Part shown: positions 11,774 to 23,160 of the stretch, in pieces
How positions within the stretch are numbered: position 1 is the first letter of the stretch
Layout of the letters: the number at the start of each line of letters is the position of its first letter
Origin: Craterostigma plantagineum
Taxonomy: Eukaryota; Streptophyta; Magnoliopsida; Lamiales; Linderniaceae
Direction of reading: 5' to 3'
Assembly: GCA_027422505.1 (NCBI GenBank)
Contig: JAPQWV010000051.1
Coordinates: forward strand, 5,361,501-5,425,500
Length of the DNA stretch: 64,000 bases
The notes under the pieces: model-generated
Databases searched by the model: none
Told to the model about the DNA's origin: nothing
The model's input: only the letters and a program-made list of their open reading frames with translations
Made by a program: the position numbers and the translations under genes

Positions 11774-12459
11774 GAGACAAACCCGGAACGCCTGCAAATA
11801 ACTAGGTAATATCATTGAAAAGCTTTCTGGAAATAACGTGATATTTTGTGAAACAGGGTTAGGGAGATAACGTTGATACTCTTACTGCTTTCTAGGGAAT
11901 AACATACTCTGCAATATCTTCTTAAAGAAAACTATTTTTCAAAGAACAAGCCAAAATTTTTTATAGCCTAATTCACCCCTCCCCCAGACATGCCCACCCG
12001 CCGGTTAACCGTAACCGGCAGTTGGGTTGACGGTTAGCCGCCCCCGGTTGACAGTTAGACCAACCGACGGTTGACTAACCGCCGGTTACGGTTAACCGCC
12101 GGTTATAACCGCCGGGTTTTTCTTTTCCTTTTTTTTAATTTTCATGTTTGAATAAAATGTTTGGTTTGGTTATTTCGTCGAATTATGTATCGGAATGTAC
12201 TATATACTTTGTAAGATACTTAAAAAAATGTAGAATATTTTGCCAAAACATTGTAGATTTTTAATTGAACCAATTGTGTACAATACAATACATAAATTAA
12301 AATGGTGAGATGAGAAGTTCTACTTTCAGTCTCCGTCCGATCCGAATTCGATCTCCATCTCCGCGAATCTTGAACTTGAATACCTGACACCAGGGGCTTC
12401 GTCCGAGAAAGGCTACAGCAGGTCCAGGCGGGGAAGCGAAAGGCTCCGTCCTTACGTCG

Positions 12460-12560
12460 GACCTGTTGTAGCCCTTCATGGGCGAAGCCACTCTTCTTCG
12501 AAATCTCATTCCCTTTGAACGGGTGAAGCCACTCTTCTTCGAAATCTCTTTGAGTCATTA
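12460..12560. repeat. Short tandem repeat (GAAGCCACTCTTCTTCG unit)
   Basis: The sequence GAAGCCACTCTTCTTCGAAA occurs twice, separated by about 42 bp, within the 3' part of the hAT element. It is probably a local slippage or duplication product. Confidence 0.7.
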
Positions 12561-12639
12561 CTCAATCCCTTTGGAAAAAATTGCGCAAACGTAAGTTATA
12601 TTAGAAGTTTAATTATAAAGAATAAAAATTAATTAAATA

Positions 12640-12910
12640 ACTAAGACTTATCTTTTTCGGGTTTCGTCGTCACTCGTAATCTGCTTGTGCAAATATTGAA
12701 GTACCTGAAAATAAGTAATTTTTTGTTAGTTACAATTTACAAACTATACAAATATTTAAAACTAAAAAGATGAATACTTATCTTTTCCGGACTTCGTCGT
12801 CGCTCGTAATTGGCTTGTGCAAATCTTGACGTACCTGAAAATAACAAGTCATTAGTTAGCCATAAACATAACAATTATTTTTACGAAAAAAATATAAGAG
12901 TCGGATACTT
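12640..12910 (-). repeat. Exon-like tandem duplication at the 3' end of the hAT gene
   Basis: Two copies (about 12650-12706 and 12780-12834) of a short block appear on the minus strand. Each starts after a GTACCTG/CAGGTAC boundary, encodes LHK(Q/P)ITSDDE followed by a basic end, and runs into GATAAGT. A partial third unit starts near 12908. Period is about 124 bp. The open frame is kept in both copies, so it may be a duplicated small exon. Confidence 0.55.
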
Positions 12911-12963
12911 ATCTTTTTTCTGCCTTGTTTGTTGATGTGGAGTCCACGCCTCGCCGAATGCCT

Positions 12964-15122
12964 CTAATAATCCTCGCCGTCGCCGTTGTTCCCGCCGCTT
13001 GTCTCCGTGCCGGTGGTGTCCTCGAAAACGTCGTCGGGCGAGTCACTAGCACGGTCATCTTGGGTGCGATACTCGGCTCGAGTCCAATCATCTAGAAGAC
13101 ATTGATACTCGAGGTTGTAGCCCCCAAGTTCGAATGCTTCTTGCTCAAGGTCAAACCGCCCATGCTAAAAGCATGCTCCACCGCGACGGTCGAAACCGGG
13201 ACGGCAAGGATCTCCCGAGCGATCCTCGCCAATGTTGGATATGTTGGCGACACCCTCGACCACCATCTAAGGACGTTGAAGCTATCGTCGTCCTCGATTT
13301 TGAAAGTCGTGTTTATGAAGTTATCGAGTTCTATGTAAGGGTTTTGGGAGGACCTTGGACGTTTGTTTGCGTTGAGGATGTCTTAGTAGTCAGCTAATCG
13401 TGAAGATCGACTACTAGTAGAAGTAGATTGATCGCGCCCCGAGCCCGATCGAGACAGGTCATGACCGAAATCGGGCTTATACTCTTTAAAGAGATCCTTT
13501 AAAGAGTCATACGCTCAATCAAGTACGGTTTGCCAATAAATGCTGTCGACGGCACGACCCGACGATGTCTTCGTATAGTAGCATTCTACTAGTCTATCCG
13601 CACCCTCTAAACGCCATCTCGGATCCAATATCTTCGCTATAAGAAAGATATCCGGTAACTCAGAAAGATATTTGAGCCACTTGGTAGTCATGTTTCCAAC
13701 GGCCTCGCTGACTACTGGATCAAACTGAAGCCCGTCGAGTATGATTGCGACTTTCACGCAATGATCTAATGCTAGTATTGATGTCGGGTAATATGAACCC
13801 GACATCGCCTCGGTGGCGTCGTGAAATACTTGAAGTATTTCACATAAGCTGTTGCACGGGTCCCACATCTCTGGAAGTAAAACATACGATAACACTCTGT
13901 TTTCGACAAAGAAATCGCACAGCTTCTTAACCAGAACATCCTCTCTAGCGCAGAAACGCTTCCATTTCTTCCATAAAGACGGGTGGCGCATCAGGTAAGT
14001 GATTGTGTAGCGTATAGGTTGCACTTGTTCCTTTAAACTAACTAGCACGTCTTGCACACAAAGGTTAAGTAAGTGGCAAAAACAACGCACGTGGAAAAAC
14101 CGTCCTCCGACTAACAGTTGTCAATACTCCTTCAAGCGTTCTATGCTCGCTTTGTTTGCGCTCGCATTATCGAACGATACTGAAAAGACTTTCTTGACTA
14201 TCCTATACTCCGATAAGATAGTCCTAAGCTTGATCGCAATGTTTTGCACCATGTGCGCTTCATCGAACTCCCTATATGCGATCAAGCGCTTTTGGATCGT
14301 GCACGAATCATCGAACCAATGGCATGTCACGCCCATGTACGATTAACGTTGCCAATGATCGCTCCATATATCGGAGCAAATCAACACGTTAGTTCCTAAA
14401 CTACCTAATAAAGCTACTAAATCGCGCTTAAGCGCGATTACTGTCTTCCTAGTATCCCGCGTCAGCGTGCTCCTCGAAACTTTCTTCGCCTATGGGTTGT
14501 ATGTGGTTTTGATCCAACACTCGTAGATCGGATCATCGGTAAATCGAAATGGTAGATGCTTCGCAGCTACGAACTTCGCAAGCTCCCGATGCGCAACGTT
14601 TTCGTTGTAATGAAACAATGACGTCGTGCTTCCGCTCCCGCCGGTGGATTCCGATGCGGACGAGTCCATTCCGCCAAACATTGGAGTTTGGTTTTGTCCT
14701 ATACCTAACTTAGTCGGGTTTGTAGAACGGGGATGGGATCTCATTGACCCATATCCACCCCCTTTCTAAAATTATATTTCCTACCATAGTAGTTACAAAT
14801 AGCTTTAAACTGGTTAACTATACTAGTAGGTACCTTCTTGAAGTGTACCGCGAAGATGTCTGACTGTAGCCACCGGGCGGCGCCGGTTTGCCTCGGTGCT
14901 TCCTCCTCCGCCTCCGTATGTTGCGCCATGCGAGCTTGCTCCCGGCGATAGTTCGAACTCGGGCTCGTCCTCGTTCAAGTCGTCGCTGAGCACGCCGGTG
15001 AGATCCAACTACTCGTTCGGGTCGTATTGTTGATAGTCATCTTGCAATGAACTACCAACGACTTGCTTCCCTTTGTTGGCCCTCGATGCACGAGAACCAC
15101 GTCGGCCACCACCACGATCCAT
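12964..15122 (-). pseudogene. hAT transposase (RICESLEEPER-like), multiple breaks
   Basis: A start codon lies at 15120-15122 and an in-frame TAG at 15009-15011. Blocks in order are: an acidic/Gly-rich N-terminus; a BED-like region (about 14741-14929); the core with GVTCHWFDDSCTIQKRLIAY and VFSVSFDNASANKAS (14121-14336); the RCFCHLLNLCVQDVL segment and helical insertion domain (13515-14090); and the C-terminal dimerisation domain, with YPTLARIAREILAVPVSTVA and AFSMGG (about 13092-13330), then LLDDWTRAEYRTQDD ending near 12964. The blocks lie in different frames. The protein would cut and join the hAT ends; this copy cannot encode it. Confidence 0.85.
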
Positions 15123-15189
15123 CTAAAAATACTCTACACGGGTACGAAAAATATGGTGAGATTAAAAACTAAAACGACAAAAAAAAGAT

Positions 15190-15690
15190 ACCAAGGGGCG
15201 AGGCTAAAGGTCGGCGCAGCGGCGGTCGGCGCGGGCGGCCGGCAGCGGGTGGCGCGGCGGCGCGTGGAGGCACGTGGCAGGCGACGGTCTACGAGGCGGT
15301 GGTCGGTGCGGAGGTGCGGCGGTGCATGGTGGTCGGCATGGGCGGCAGCCGGCGCGGGGCGGCAGGTGTCGGAGGTGCGGTGGCGGTGGTGGCGGTGGTG
15401 GAGGCGCACGGGCAGCGGGCGGCACGTGGCGGAGGTGCGGCGGCGCATGGTGGCGGTGGTGGTGGTGGGAGGCGGGACCGGAGGGAAGGTGGCGGGCAGT
15501 GGTGGTGGTGGGCGGTGGGACCGGAGGGAAGGTGGCGGGCGCTGGTGGTGGCGTGGGGGCTGACGGTCGGTCGGCGACGGGAGGTGGGTGGGCGACGGCG
15601 GCGGGAGATTGTCGGTGGGTGGCCGGTGGTGGTGGCGTGGGCTGGGCGAGGCAGCGGGATGGGTGGGCGGTGGTGGTGGCTGGTGCGAGA
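15190..15690. repeat. GGTGG/GGCGG-rich low-complexity stretch
   Basis: The plus strand is strongly G-rich with repeated GGTGGTGG and GGCGGCGG. Long open frames here are compositional artefacts (Gly/Arg- or Pro/His-rich). It lies upstream of the hAT transposase start, in the position of its 5' leader. Confidence 0.85.
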
Positions 15691-15697
15691 GAGAGAT

Positions 15698-15800
<103 letters not shown>

Positions 15801-16273
15801 TTGAATTTAAGAGAGAGTAGAGAGAGAGAGCTAGAGAGAGATTGAGAGATAGAAAAGTGAGAGAGAGTGGCGTGTGGGGTGGGATTTTATAAAATGGAGA
15901 TGTGTTTGGAGCCGTTGTAATCGGCGATTGGTCCGGTTAACCGGCGGTTAGCCCGGTTAACCGCCAGTTACAACGGCTATTTTTATATTTTTTATTTTTT
16001 TTTAAACCAACGGTGGTAAAATTCGAACTTTGAATTTTTAAAAATACCGGCAGTTCTCAACGGCGGTTGGCGGTTGGTCAACTGGACCAACGACCCCATA
16101 ACCGGCCATTTACGGTTGCCGATTACGGTTGTTGCCGAACCGTAATCTGCGGTTCGCCGGTTCAACAGCCGGTTACGGTTGATTTTGGACATGTCTACCC
16201 CCCACCCTTTTAGGCATATTTTATACTTCAAATGTAAAAGAAAAAATCAGTTGCGACAATTGTATTCTGCCCG

Positions 16274-16501
16274 ATGGAAGACAGATTGCTTCGCAAAATT
16301 CCGTTGCCTTGTCGTCCCAAACCGTAAGAGAGACATCCACAAAACTACAAAAGGATATTTTACGAAAGATAGCATAGAAGACAGTTAGGAAACATGAGAC
16401 GATGCTTCATGAATGCGTACATACCCCTCCAATACAACACGCATGACAGCTCGTTTAGCACTACTACCATCTTTAAATTTCTCGAGCTCAAGGAATTGCT
16501 C
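16274..16501 (-). pseudogene. Putative OB-fold (RPA/DUF223-like) exon pair, copy 1
   Basis: This matches copy 2 at 16839-17038. The first block (16501 down to about 16427) starts after a CTGTAG acceptor and differs from copy 2 by one extra codon and a Val/Ile change. The second block (about 16340-16274) encodes VDVSLTVWDDKATEFCEAI. The frame is kept across both copies and changes are in-frame or conservative, which suggests these were coding when duplicated. Function is unproven. Confidence 0.4.
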
Positions 16502-16838
16502 CTACAGAATTAACATACGACTCCACCATAAACATGTCCCACTGCAACGTCTGTAGGTATACACATATAGAATGCGACCAACCATGTTGCTCTCCATAAT
16601 AAAAGATTGTATCTTGTGTGAAGAAAATAGAAGTTGTAAAGATATTCTGCTTTGTTAGAATGTTGTTCTCTGCAATAAATGATTGTACCTTCTGTGAAGA
16701 AAAGGAAACGTTGTAACGATATTCTGCTTTGTTAGAATCTGAAAGAGAAAAGAGTAGCGTTCCCAGATACAAATGACAAATTTATACCGTCATGTAAAAG
16801 GAAAAATCAGTTGCCACAACTGTAGTCTACCACACGGA

Positions 16839-17038
16839 AGAACGGATCGCTTCGCAAAACTCCGTTGCCTTATCGTCCCAAACCATAAGCGAGACATCCA
16901 CAACTACAAAAGGAAGTGTAGAAGACCAATAGGAAACATGAGAAGATGCTCCAAGCATACATACCCCTCCAAAATGACACGCATGACAGCTCGTTTAGCA
17001 CTAGCATCTTTAAATTTCTCGAGCTCAAGGAATTGTTC
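16839..17038 (-). pseudogene. Putative OB-fold (RPA/DUF223-like) exon pair, copy 2
   Basis: On the minus strand an acceptor CTGTAG at 17044-17039 is followed by an open block (17038 down to about 16966) encoding EQFLELEKFKDASAKRAVM. A second block (about 16901-16839) encodes VDVSLMVWDDKATEFCEAI. The VSLxVWDDKATEF pattern resembles the beta-strand segment of RPA70/DUF223 OB-fold domains, where L(T/W)xWxxxAxxF is common. Only two short blocks are seen, so this is a gene fragment. The family call is inference from this short motif. Confidence 0.4.
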
Positions 17039-17290
17039 CTACAGAATTAACATACCATTCCATCATAAACATATCCCACTGCAATGCCTGTAGGTATACA
17101 CATATAAAATGCGGCCGACTACGATGTTCTCTGCAATAAAAGATTGTACCTTGTGTGAAGAAAAGGAAAAGTTGTAAAGATATTCTGCTTTGTTAGAATC
17201 TGAAGAGAAAAGAGTAGTGTTCCCACATAAAAAATGTCAAAATACCGTCAATGTAAAAGAAAAAATCAGAAGGTCGGGCAACTGCTAATT

Positions 17291-18548
17291 CTTTGATGCT
17301 TCAGATTAGGGTTCTTTGACACCTTTGAATTGAGCCACCTAAAATGCCATGTACAATGATGTTCTTGTTTAATTGATGAAGACGTTCTTGAGCTCCATTC
17401 TTACTGAGAGAGATGATGGGTCGTTTGCCTTTTCTAGATACATGAAATTTCTATGCATGTGTACGTGTATATGCGTGTGTTGAGAATGGGAAAGATCTGC
17501 TGCTTTATACACACCTTTTGTTGTCACCGGAAATTGTTCAATGCCCTATCAAGCCAATCATTGACTGTTCAATTCCGAACCCATAAATGCAGAGGGAAAA
17601 CGTTTCTTATAAAATTGATACATTAAATATTGGGGAGATACATTGAAGTACATAGAAAATCGCTAAAATTAATGGTTGCATGCGAACGTCTCTTACAATA
17701 CCCTCAACAAAAACATTAAAACATCATTGAATGTTACACAGACTGAAGCCTGTTGGGATGCCGTTCTGCGCAAAAAAAGATATAAACTCAACCACAATCT
17801 CAACAGTCACATACATTGAACCTAGATAGACGAAATATTCAAAAAATAAATAAAAAAATTTCTTGCATTCTGATTGGCTGAAGAGGCTTGCATTGCTGAC
17901 GTGGCTTCACCAGGAGAGACCCTATTCTACTTTAATATATATATATATATATATAATATAGAGCACGAGCTTGAATTTTTCCTCGTAAAATATTGAGGAT
18001 AGCTCGCTATCATAGGAACGTGCATGTGTGAGTTAAAGTAGGTGGAAACAATTTAGAGGAATTCAAAAAAGAACATATACATTTTCTTTTCCAATGATAA
18101 TGCACTGTCTCATTCCACAAAATGCAAATTAATATGTCGAAAACAACCAGAAGCTCTAATTGACTGCCACACACAATGGTGGAGCCGGGCAGTGAAATAA
18201 GTGGGATCCATTTATAGACCCCATACCCACTTCATTTAAATATTTTCAATGGGATCCTCTAAGTATAACTATTTTCGATTTGAATCCTAATATTAATTTT
18301 TTCACCCAAAATTATTAATAATTTTTTCGACCCTACTGGCTCAATGGTGCCTCCACCAATGACAACACATATACCAGCTGAGAAAAAAAATTGAACGGTG
18401 AGCAAGCAAATTCGACCTAGGCAGACCGGAATACAAACTATCCAAGATCTAAAAACTATGAACTTGAACTACAAGTTAATCTTAAAAATACAAAACAATG
18501 TGGCTAATAAAAACGAGTCTATCACGGACTGCATGTCTACAAACATGG
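17291..18548. other. Intergenic, AT-rich; (TA)n run at about 17935-17960
   Basis: No gene is recognised. A short TA microsatellite lies at 17935-17960. The rest is AT-rich with stop codons in all frames and no clear repeat ends. Confidence 0.5.
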
Positions 18549-18680
18549 TTGGTGACCAAGGGTCTTTTTAAAAAATGGCCTTTGACGCGGTCAAGTTTAA
18601 AAGAATAGCACTCTTAACTTTTTTTTTTGTCAATAGCACTCTTTTTAATTAACACTTAATCATCTTCTCGTAATCCCTTA
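18549..18680. repeat. Left terminal inverted repeat of the MULE-like element
   Basis: Pairs with about 27030-27158 in inverse orientation. The best-conserved boxes are TTGGTSACC, the TTTTTAA run, the GGTCA box and AATAGCAC. Identity falls off inwards, so the inner limit is approximate. Confidence 0.6.
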
Positions 18681-19029
18681 TAATTAATAAAAAGAAAAAC
18701 AAAAATAAAATACAACGCCTGAAATGAATTAAAAGATGCACGTCCATTTTGCAGCAGAAAGCATTCATTCCACCTCACCGAATTATTCTTCTTCTTCGTC
18801 CTCGTCCTTAACAGAAATTCCCCGACCTCATATCGCGCTTCTTCACAGGCGAAGGAAACTGGAAAGTCCTCGGCGAACGAAAGATTCGAACCTCATGCTT
18901 CAGTGTAAGTATTTTTCCGGGTCGTATTTTGAATATAACCATCTAAATCTGTAACTACTAAACCCTTCCAATGGGTTCTCAAAGCTTCGGAAATTCCGGT
19001 TTGGAAGGCCGAACATGTTCATTGTTTTT

Positions 19030-19400
19030 ACTTCTAGTTGATCCGGGGACCCTGCTTGAAAACAGAGCAGGCAACCCGCGCACAACGTGGGACCCCACAT
19101 TAAAGCAGGAGTCCCGCACATTAGTGCGGCGAATAAATCACGGGACCCGCACATAAATTCACGGGACCCACCCATAAATTCACGGGCCCCGCGCATCAGT
19201 GCATTGTCCCCGCACATTAGTGCAGGCCCATTAGATCATGGGACACGCGCATAAATGCAGGGTACCTGCGCGTAAAAACTGGGGACCCGCGCATGCTTCA
19301 TGCAGTAGAGCTTGGGTCCCGTGCACAAGAGCTTGGGTCCCGCGCACTAGAGCTTGGGTTCCGTGTACTAGAGCTTGGTCCCGCGCTATATGATAGGGTT
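19030..19400. repeat. GGGACCCGCGCATAAA motif cluster 1
   Basis: A run of degenerate units of about 20-30 bp with the core GGGACCCGC(G/A)CATAAAT, ending in GAGCTTGGGTCCCGYGCAC variants at 19310-19385. It lies directly upstream of the DEK_C ORF promoter. Confidence 0.85.
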
Positions 19401-19428
19401 TTGGGAAGCTCTTACGGCGTTTTGCAAG

Positions 19429-19438
19429 CTATATAAGG
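19429..19438 (+). promoter_or_regulatory. TATA box of the DEK_C-domain ORF
   Basis: CTATATAAGG lies about 70 bp upstream of the ATG at 19510, with an A/C-rich leader between. This is the usual plant spacing and suggests the ORF could be transcribed. Confidence 0.6.
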
Positions 19439-19509
19439 CTTGGATTTATTAATCAAACACACAGCATCTAACATTTTTAAAAAATAATCCCAGAAACAAA
19501 ACAGGAAGA

Positions 19510-19884
19510 ATGCTGACGGACGCCCAAATCGTCGCCCGCCTCCACGAAATCGTCCGTCACTCGGACCCCTGGACTACCACGGCCGCCGCCGTCCGCCGTC
19601 ATCTGGAGGCCGACCTCGGCGTCGACCTCTCCCAAATGAGGAGGTGGATCGTGGCCGAGATCGACAGATTTCTAAACGGCGACGACGATGCTCACGAGGT
19701 CGACGACGACGATGTTATGAGCGAAGTTATCGAAGGACAAGCACCCGAGGCTGTCCAAAACGACGACGACGAGGCTGAGAGCGAAGTGATGATTGGCCCA
19801 GGTTGGATCGAGGTTGTCCGAAACGACGCCGTGCAGAAGGATGTCGACCAAGCTCCGGTTGGTGGAGAAGGGCGAGAAGGGTAG
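19510..19884 (+). CDS. DEK_C-domain small acidic protein
   Basis: A 124-residue open frame starts at the first ATG after a TATA box and A-rich leader. Residues about 1-55 (LTDAQIVARLHEIVRHSDPW, TAAAVRRHLEADLGVDLSQM, IDRFL) fit the DEK C-terminal domain, a small helical fold that binds DNA or histones and is also found at the N-terminus of plant SWIB/UAF30-type proteins. The rest is very acidic (DDDDAHEVDDDD, then EVIEG/EVMIG repeats) and ends at a TAG with no SWIB domain. The relatives I know are larger, so this may be a captured and truncated gene copy. It is GC-rich against AT-rich surroundings. A role in chromatin is inferred from the domain only. Confidence 0.65.
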   Translation: MLTDAQIVARLHEIVRHSDPWTTTAAAVRRHLEADLGVDLSQMRRWIVAEIDRFLNGDDDAHEVDDDDVMSEVIEGQAPEAVQNDDDEAESEVMIGPGWIEVVRNDAVQKDVDQAPVGGEGREG

Positions 19885-20039
19885 AATAATTTAATAATTT
19901 TATCAAGATATGCTATTGTTGATGTACGTGACATTACAATATAATTAGTACTGTATTTTAAATTAACTATGTTTTATAATATAATATTTAGTTCCGTTAA
20001 AAAATATAGATAGTGCTATGGTGTTTAATTTAATTTAAT

Positions 20040-20350
20040 TAGGTTAGTTATGTAATCAACATAAAGGGGTATTAGATTAAAGGGTTTTCAGGTTTAACTG
20101 CAAGTAACTGACCCGTGATGGAACAGTAAAAGTAAAAAAGCATTTCAGAACCACCACTTTAACTTTCAATTCAATTCAATCGTTTTCTCCTGCACACAAA
20201 ACGCCCTGCAAATCGTTTCTCTGCAAGTCCAACTATTCTCTGCAAGTAAAACCCAGTCCTAGAGCGTAAATCGACAATGGCAATCAACGCGAACACCAAG
20301 AAGGTATTTTCTCTACTTTGCGTCTTCTTCAATTTAAAGCAGCAAACCCT
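20040..20350 (+). repeat. Inner inverted repeat, left arm, with small first-exon-like ORF
   Basis: This arm matches the reverse complement of 26640-27000. Shared parts include ATTAAAGGGTTT, GACCCGT, GTAAAAGTAAAAAA, CTCTGCAA and a start-codon context CGACAATGGCA(A/T)TCAACGCG. Both arms therefore hold the same small exon start, read outward-in. Confidence 0.7.
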
Positions 20351-20853
20351 AATTCGGTGCGGATCCGTGCTGATAAGCATAAGACCGTGCTTAGAATTGA
20401 ACTGAACAGGCCCGTTTTCACGGGACCCGCCCATAAAATGATGGCCCCAGCACGGGTCCACTGCGTATAAGCGTGGTACCCTGGTTATAACGAGCGGATT
20501 CCCTGGTCGCAGCGCGTGGGTCTCGTGACCTTGCGCCTGTGAAGAACAACACGGGACCCGCGCGCTACGATCAGGGGACCCACACGTAAATCAAGGGACC
20601 CGCGCTTATAGCCAGGGGACCCTTGCCTAGTCCATCATGAATGATGCGTTTTATTACTTTGTCGTCGTGTTTAAAAATACGTGTCTTTGTCGATATGATT
20701 TTCAGGGGAGAAGATGGCGTGGCGATGTTGCGGGCGGCAATGTCGCTTATGATGAAGAAGGACGACGTCTCCCGCCTCAATCAAACTCATATGAAGGAGT
20801 TTAGAAAATACCTCGCATCTTCTATTTTCAATAATGACTGGGATACTTTTTAG
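20277..20853 (+). CDS. Candidate small two-exon gene, unknown function
   Basis: An ATG at 20277 begins a short exon (MAINANTKK) ending at a GTATTT donor. An open block at about 20703-20853 follows a TTTTCAG acceptor and encodes a basic/helical piece (AMLRAAMSLMMKKDDVSRLN, HMKEFRKYLASSIF) ending in TAG. With the obvious splice sites the phases differ by one base, so either another site is used or the gene is broken. I recognise no family. The intron contains GGGACCC motif cluster 2. Confidence 0.3.
20400..20640. repeat. GGGACCCGCGC motif cluster 2
   Basis: Several units with cores ACGGGACCCGC, GGGGACCCACACGTAAATC and GGGACCCGCGCTTATAG, same family as cluster 1. Confidence 0.85.
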
Positions 20854-21359
20854 TATACCCTTTTTTTGTTGATTAAAATTTGCGATGTTCACGAACTTTT
20901 CATGTGTTGTTGAATTTCTCCCTTGAATTTTAATTTTACTTGTTTGATATTAACTTATCGTTTGGTGGATATGAATTTAGGGTTTAGCATTGTGAAAGAT
21001 TGAGTTTCTCTGTGTTTTCCAACTTTTTGTCAGTGAGACTGATGTGTGATTTGACGTAAAAATAAAAAGAAGTGAATTTTAAGTGATTTGACATCTTTCT
21101 AGTTTTCTTCTGTTGTTGAATAAATGTTCATGTGTTGTTTGTGATCTTTGTTTAATTTTAATTTTACTTGTTTGAAAGAAGTCATCTGCTTTGCGTGTGT
21201 TTGATATAAATTTAGGGTTTAGAAATTGTGAGAGGTGATTTTGTCAGTGTTTTCGAACTTTTTGTCAGTGACAGTGATGTGTGAGTTGACATAAAAATAA
21301 CGCGAATGGCAGTGATTTGACATAACTTAATTTTTTCATATTAAGTTTTCCGTGTTATC

Positions 21360-21640
21360 TATGAACGCTCCCTTAGCGGGTCCCCTGAATACAAGCGCTG
21401 GACCCATGCTTATAACGCACAGGTCCCGTGACCTTTACGTGCGGGTCTTCTGCTTAAATCAAGCGACATTTCGAAGGGACCAGTCGGGACTCGGCAATGA
21501 CATGCGGACAATTTTGACGGGACCACGACTGACCCGGACATCTCAGTGTGGAGACTATGCAATATGCGCGGGTCCCCTGTTCTGAAGAGTGGGTCCGCTG
21601 TTCAAAAAATGTGGGTCCCCTATGTTCATGTGCGATTTTT
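21360..21640. repeat. GGGACCCGCGC motif cluster 3
   Basis: Mostly in the complementary orientation (GCGGGTCCCCTG, GTGGGTCCCCT) with intervening short spacers. Confidence 0.8.
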
Positions 21641-22199
21641 GCAATGTTAATTCATGGAAGTAAGCGATTAATTTAGCGTATTTATACTTTGTTTATCGTA
21701 GACTACAATATAAAGTCATCATAAAATAGCACAGAACAAAAAATTGGAGGTAATCAAAAGAATTACGTTCAGTTTATAAGATTGTTACAGCCTACATAAA
21801 TCACAAACATGAGTATGTTTTCTCGATGTGCTCTCTTACTAGATTCACGTCAATGATCGTACGACTCGAAATACATGTTGTAAAATATATTTTCTTTTTT
21901 CTAAACTTGTAGTTAGATATTGTTAATCGAGTGGTTATTTAAATTTATTTTTTTTACGTACACTTAATTTTTTATTAATTTTTATCTTATTAACGAATTT
22001 AATAATATATTAGATTTTCACAACATTTCAAGCAAATCGGGAATAAAATGTCAAGTCATCTGTCCTGTACATACTGTATAGTAACACTGCTCTGACATGT
22101 CACTTTTGACGAATAAATAGGGACACTGCTCTGACATATCACTTTTGACCTATAATTGAGCAATTATTGGTCCCACTCAATAATATACATAACTAACCC

Positions 22200-22460
22200 T
22201 AATGTGCGGGTACCGTGTGGTAATCGGAAGGTCCCCTGCCTTTAAGGTTTGGGTCCCATGCTCGTAACGCGCCCTCCCTGCGCGCAAGACTCATGGGACC
22301 CCGCATTACTATCATGGGACCCAAACCTCAATCTCATGTGACCTTCACGTTATGGGAAGGGGACCCGGCGGGAACCGCAAAGATGCGCCGGGGTCTCATG
22401 CGCATCCGTGCGGGCAACGCTGCATATGCGATGCGGACCCCTGCGCATCTGTACATAAGG
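22200..22460. repeat. GGGACCCGCGC motif cluster 4
   Basis: Within duplication unit A; includes CATGGGACCCCGC, GGGACCCAAACC and GGGGACCCGGCGGGAACC. Confidence 0.8.
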
Positions 22461-22919
22461 GTTTTCTATTTCCATATTCGTACTGTAATTTTCTAAAGGG
22501 GCTACTATTCACACCCCCTCTTGAATAAAAAATACGATTTTAATCTTATAGATAAATAATATAATGTTTTAATATTATAGTATGAATAAATATAACTCAT
22601 ATAAAAAAATATAACCCATACTAACGAATTTTTTAATTTTTTATTAATTACTATCTTATTAACGAATTTAATAATATTAGATTTTCGCAGGGGACAATAT
22701 TATCTTATTAACGAATTTAATAATATTAGATTTTCGCAGGGGACAAAATCCCCAGATCGGGAATCAAATGTCAAGTCATCTGTCTCTGATGAACTGTATA
22801 ACACAACTGCTCTGACATGTCACTTTTCACCAATAAATGGAGCACTGCTACATGTCACTGTTCATCATTAATTGAACAATTATTGGACTCACTTAGTAAG
22901 CGAACGTGACAAACCCTAA

Positions 22920-23160
22920 TGATTTGGGGTACCATGTGCTAATCGGCAGGTCCCCTCCCTTTAACGTTTGGGTCCGATGGGAGTAACGCGCCCCTCCCTG
23001 CGCGCAAGGAACATGGGACCCGCACGATTTTTTCACGGGACCCAAACGTTGAAGACAGGGGACCCGGCGGGAACCACATTCATGCGCAGGGGTCTCATGC
23101 GCGTCCGTGCGGGATTCTCTGCATATGCGATGCGGTCCCCTGCGCATTTGTGCATAAGGG
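22920..23160. repeat. GGGACCCGCGC motif cluster 5
   Basis: Within duplication unit B; parallel to cluster 4. Its 23085-23165 part occurs again inverted at 26040-26135. Confidence 0.8.

Larger units (their letters stand above)
16230..17290 (-). repeat. Tandem duplication (about 480-560 bp unit) holding exon-like blocks
   Basis: Unit 1 (about 16232-16787) and unit 2 (about 16788-17255) match along their length. The start of a third unit (AATGTAAAAGAAAAAATCAG) is at 17261-17280. Unit 1 is longer because it holds an internal duplication of about 90 bp (AAGATATTCTGCTTTGTTAG occurs twice in unit 1, once in unit 2). Both units contain two short open blocks on the minus strand, described separately. 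Confidence 0.85.

Noticed and set aside
18736..18954. Small Ser-rich plus-strand ORF near the left end of the MULE-like element
   Set aside because: Short, low complexity (Ser run), no start context or family similarity.
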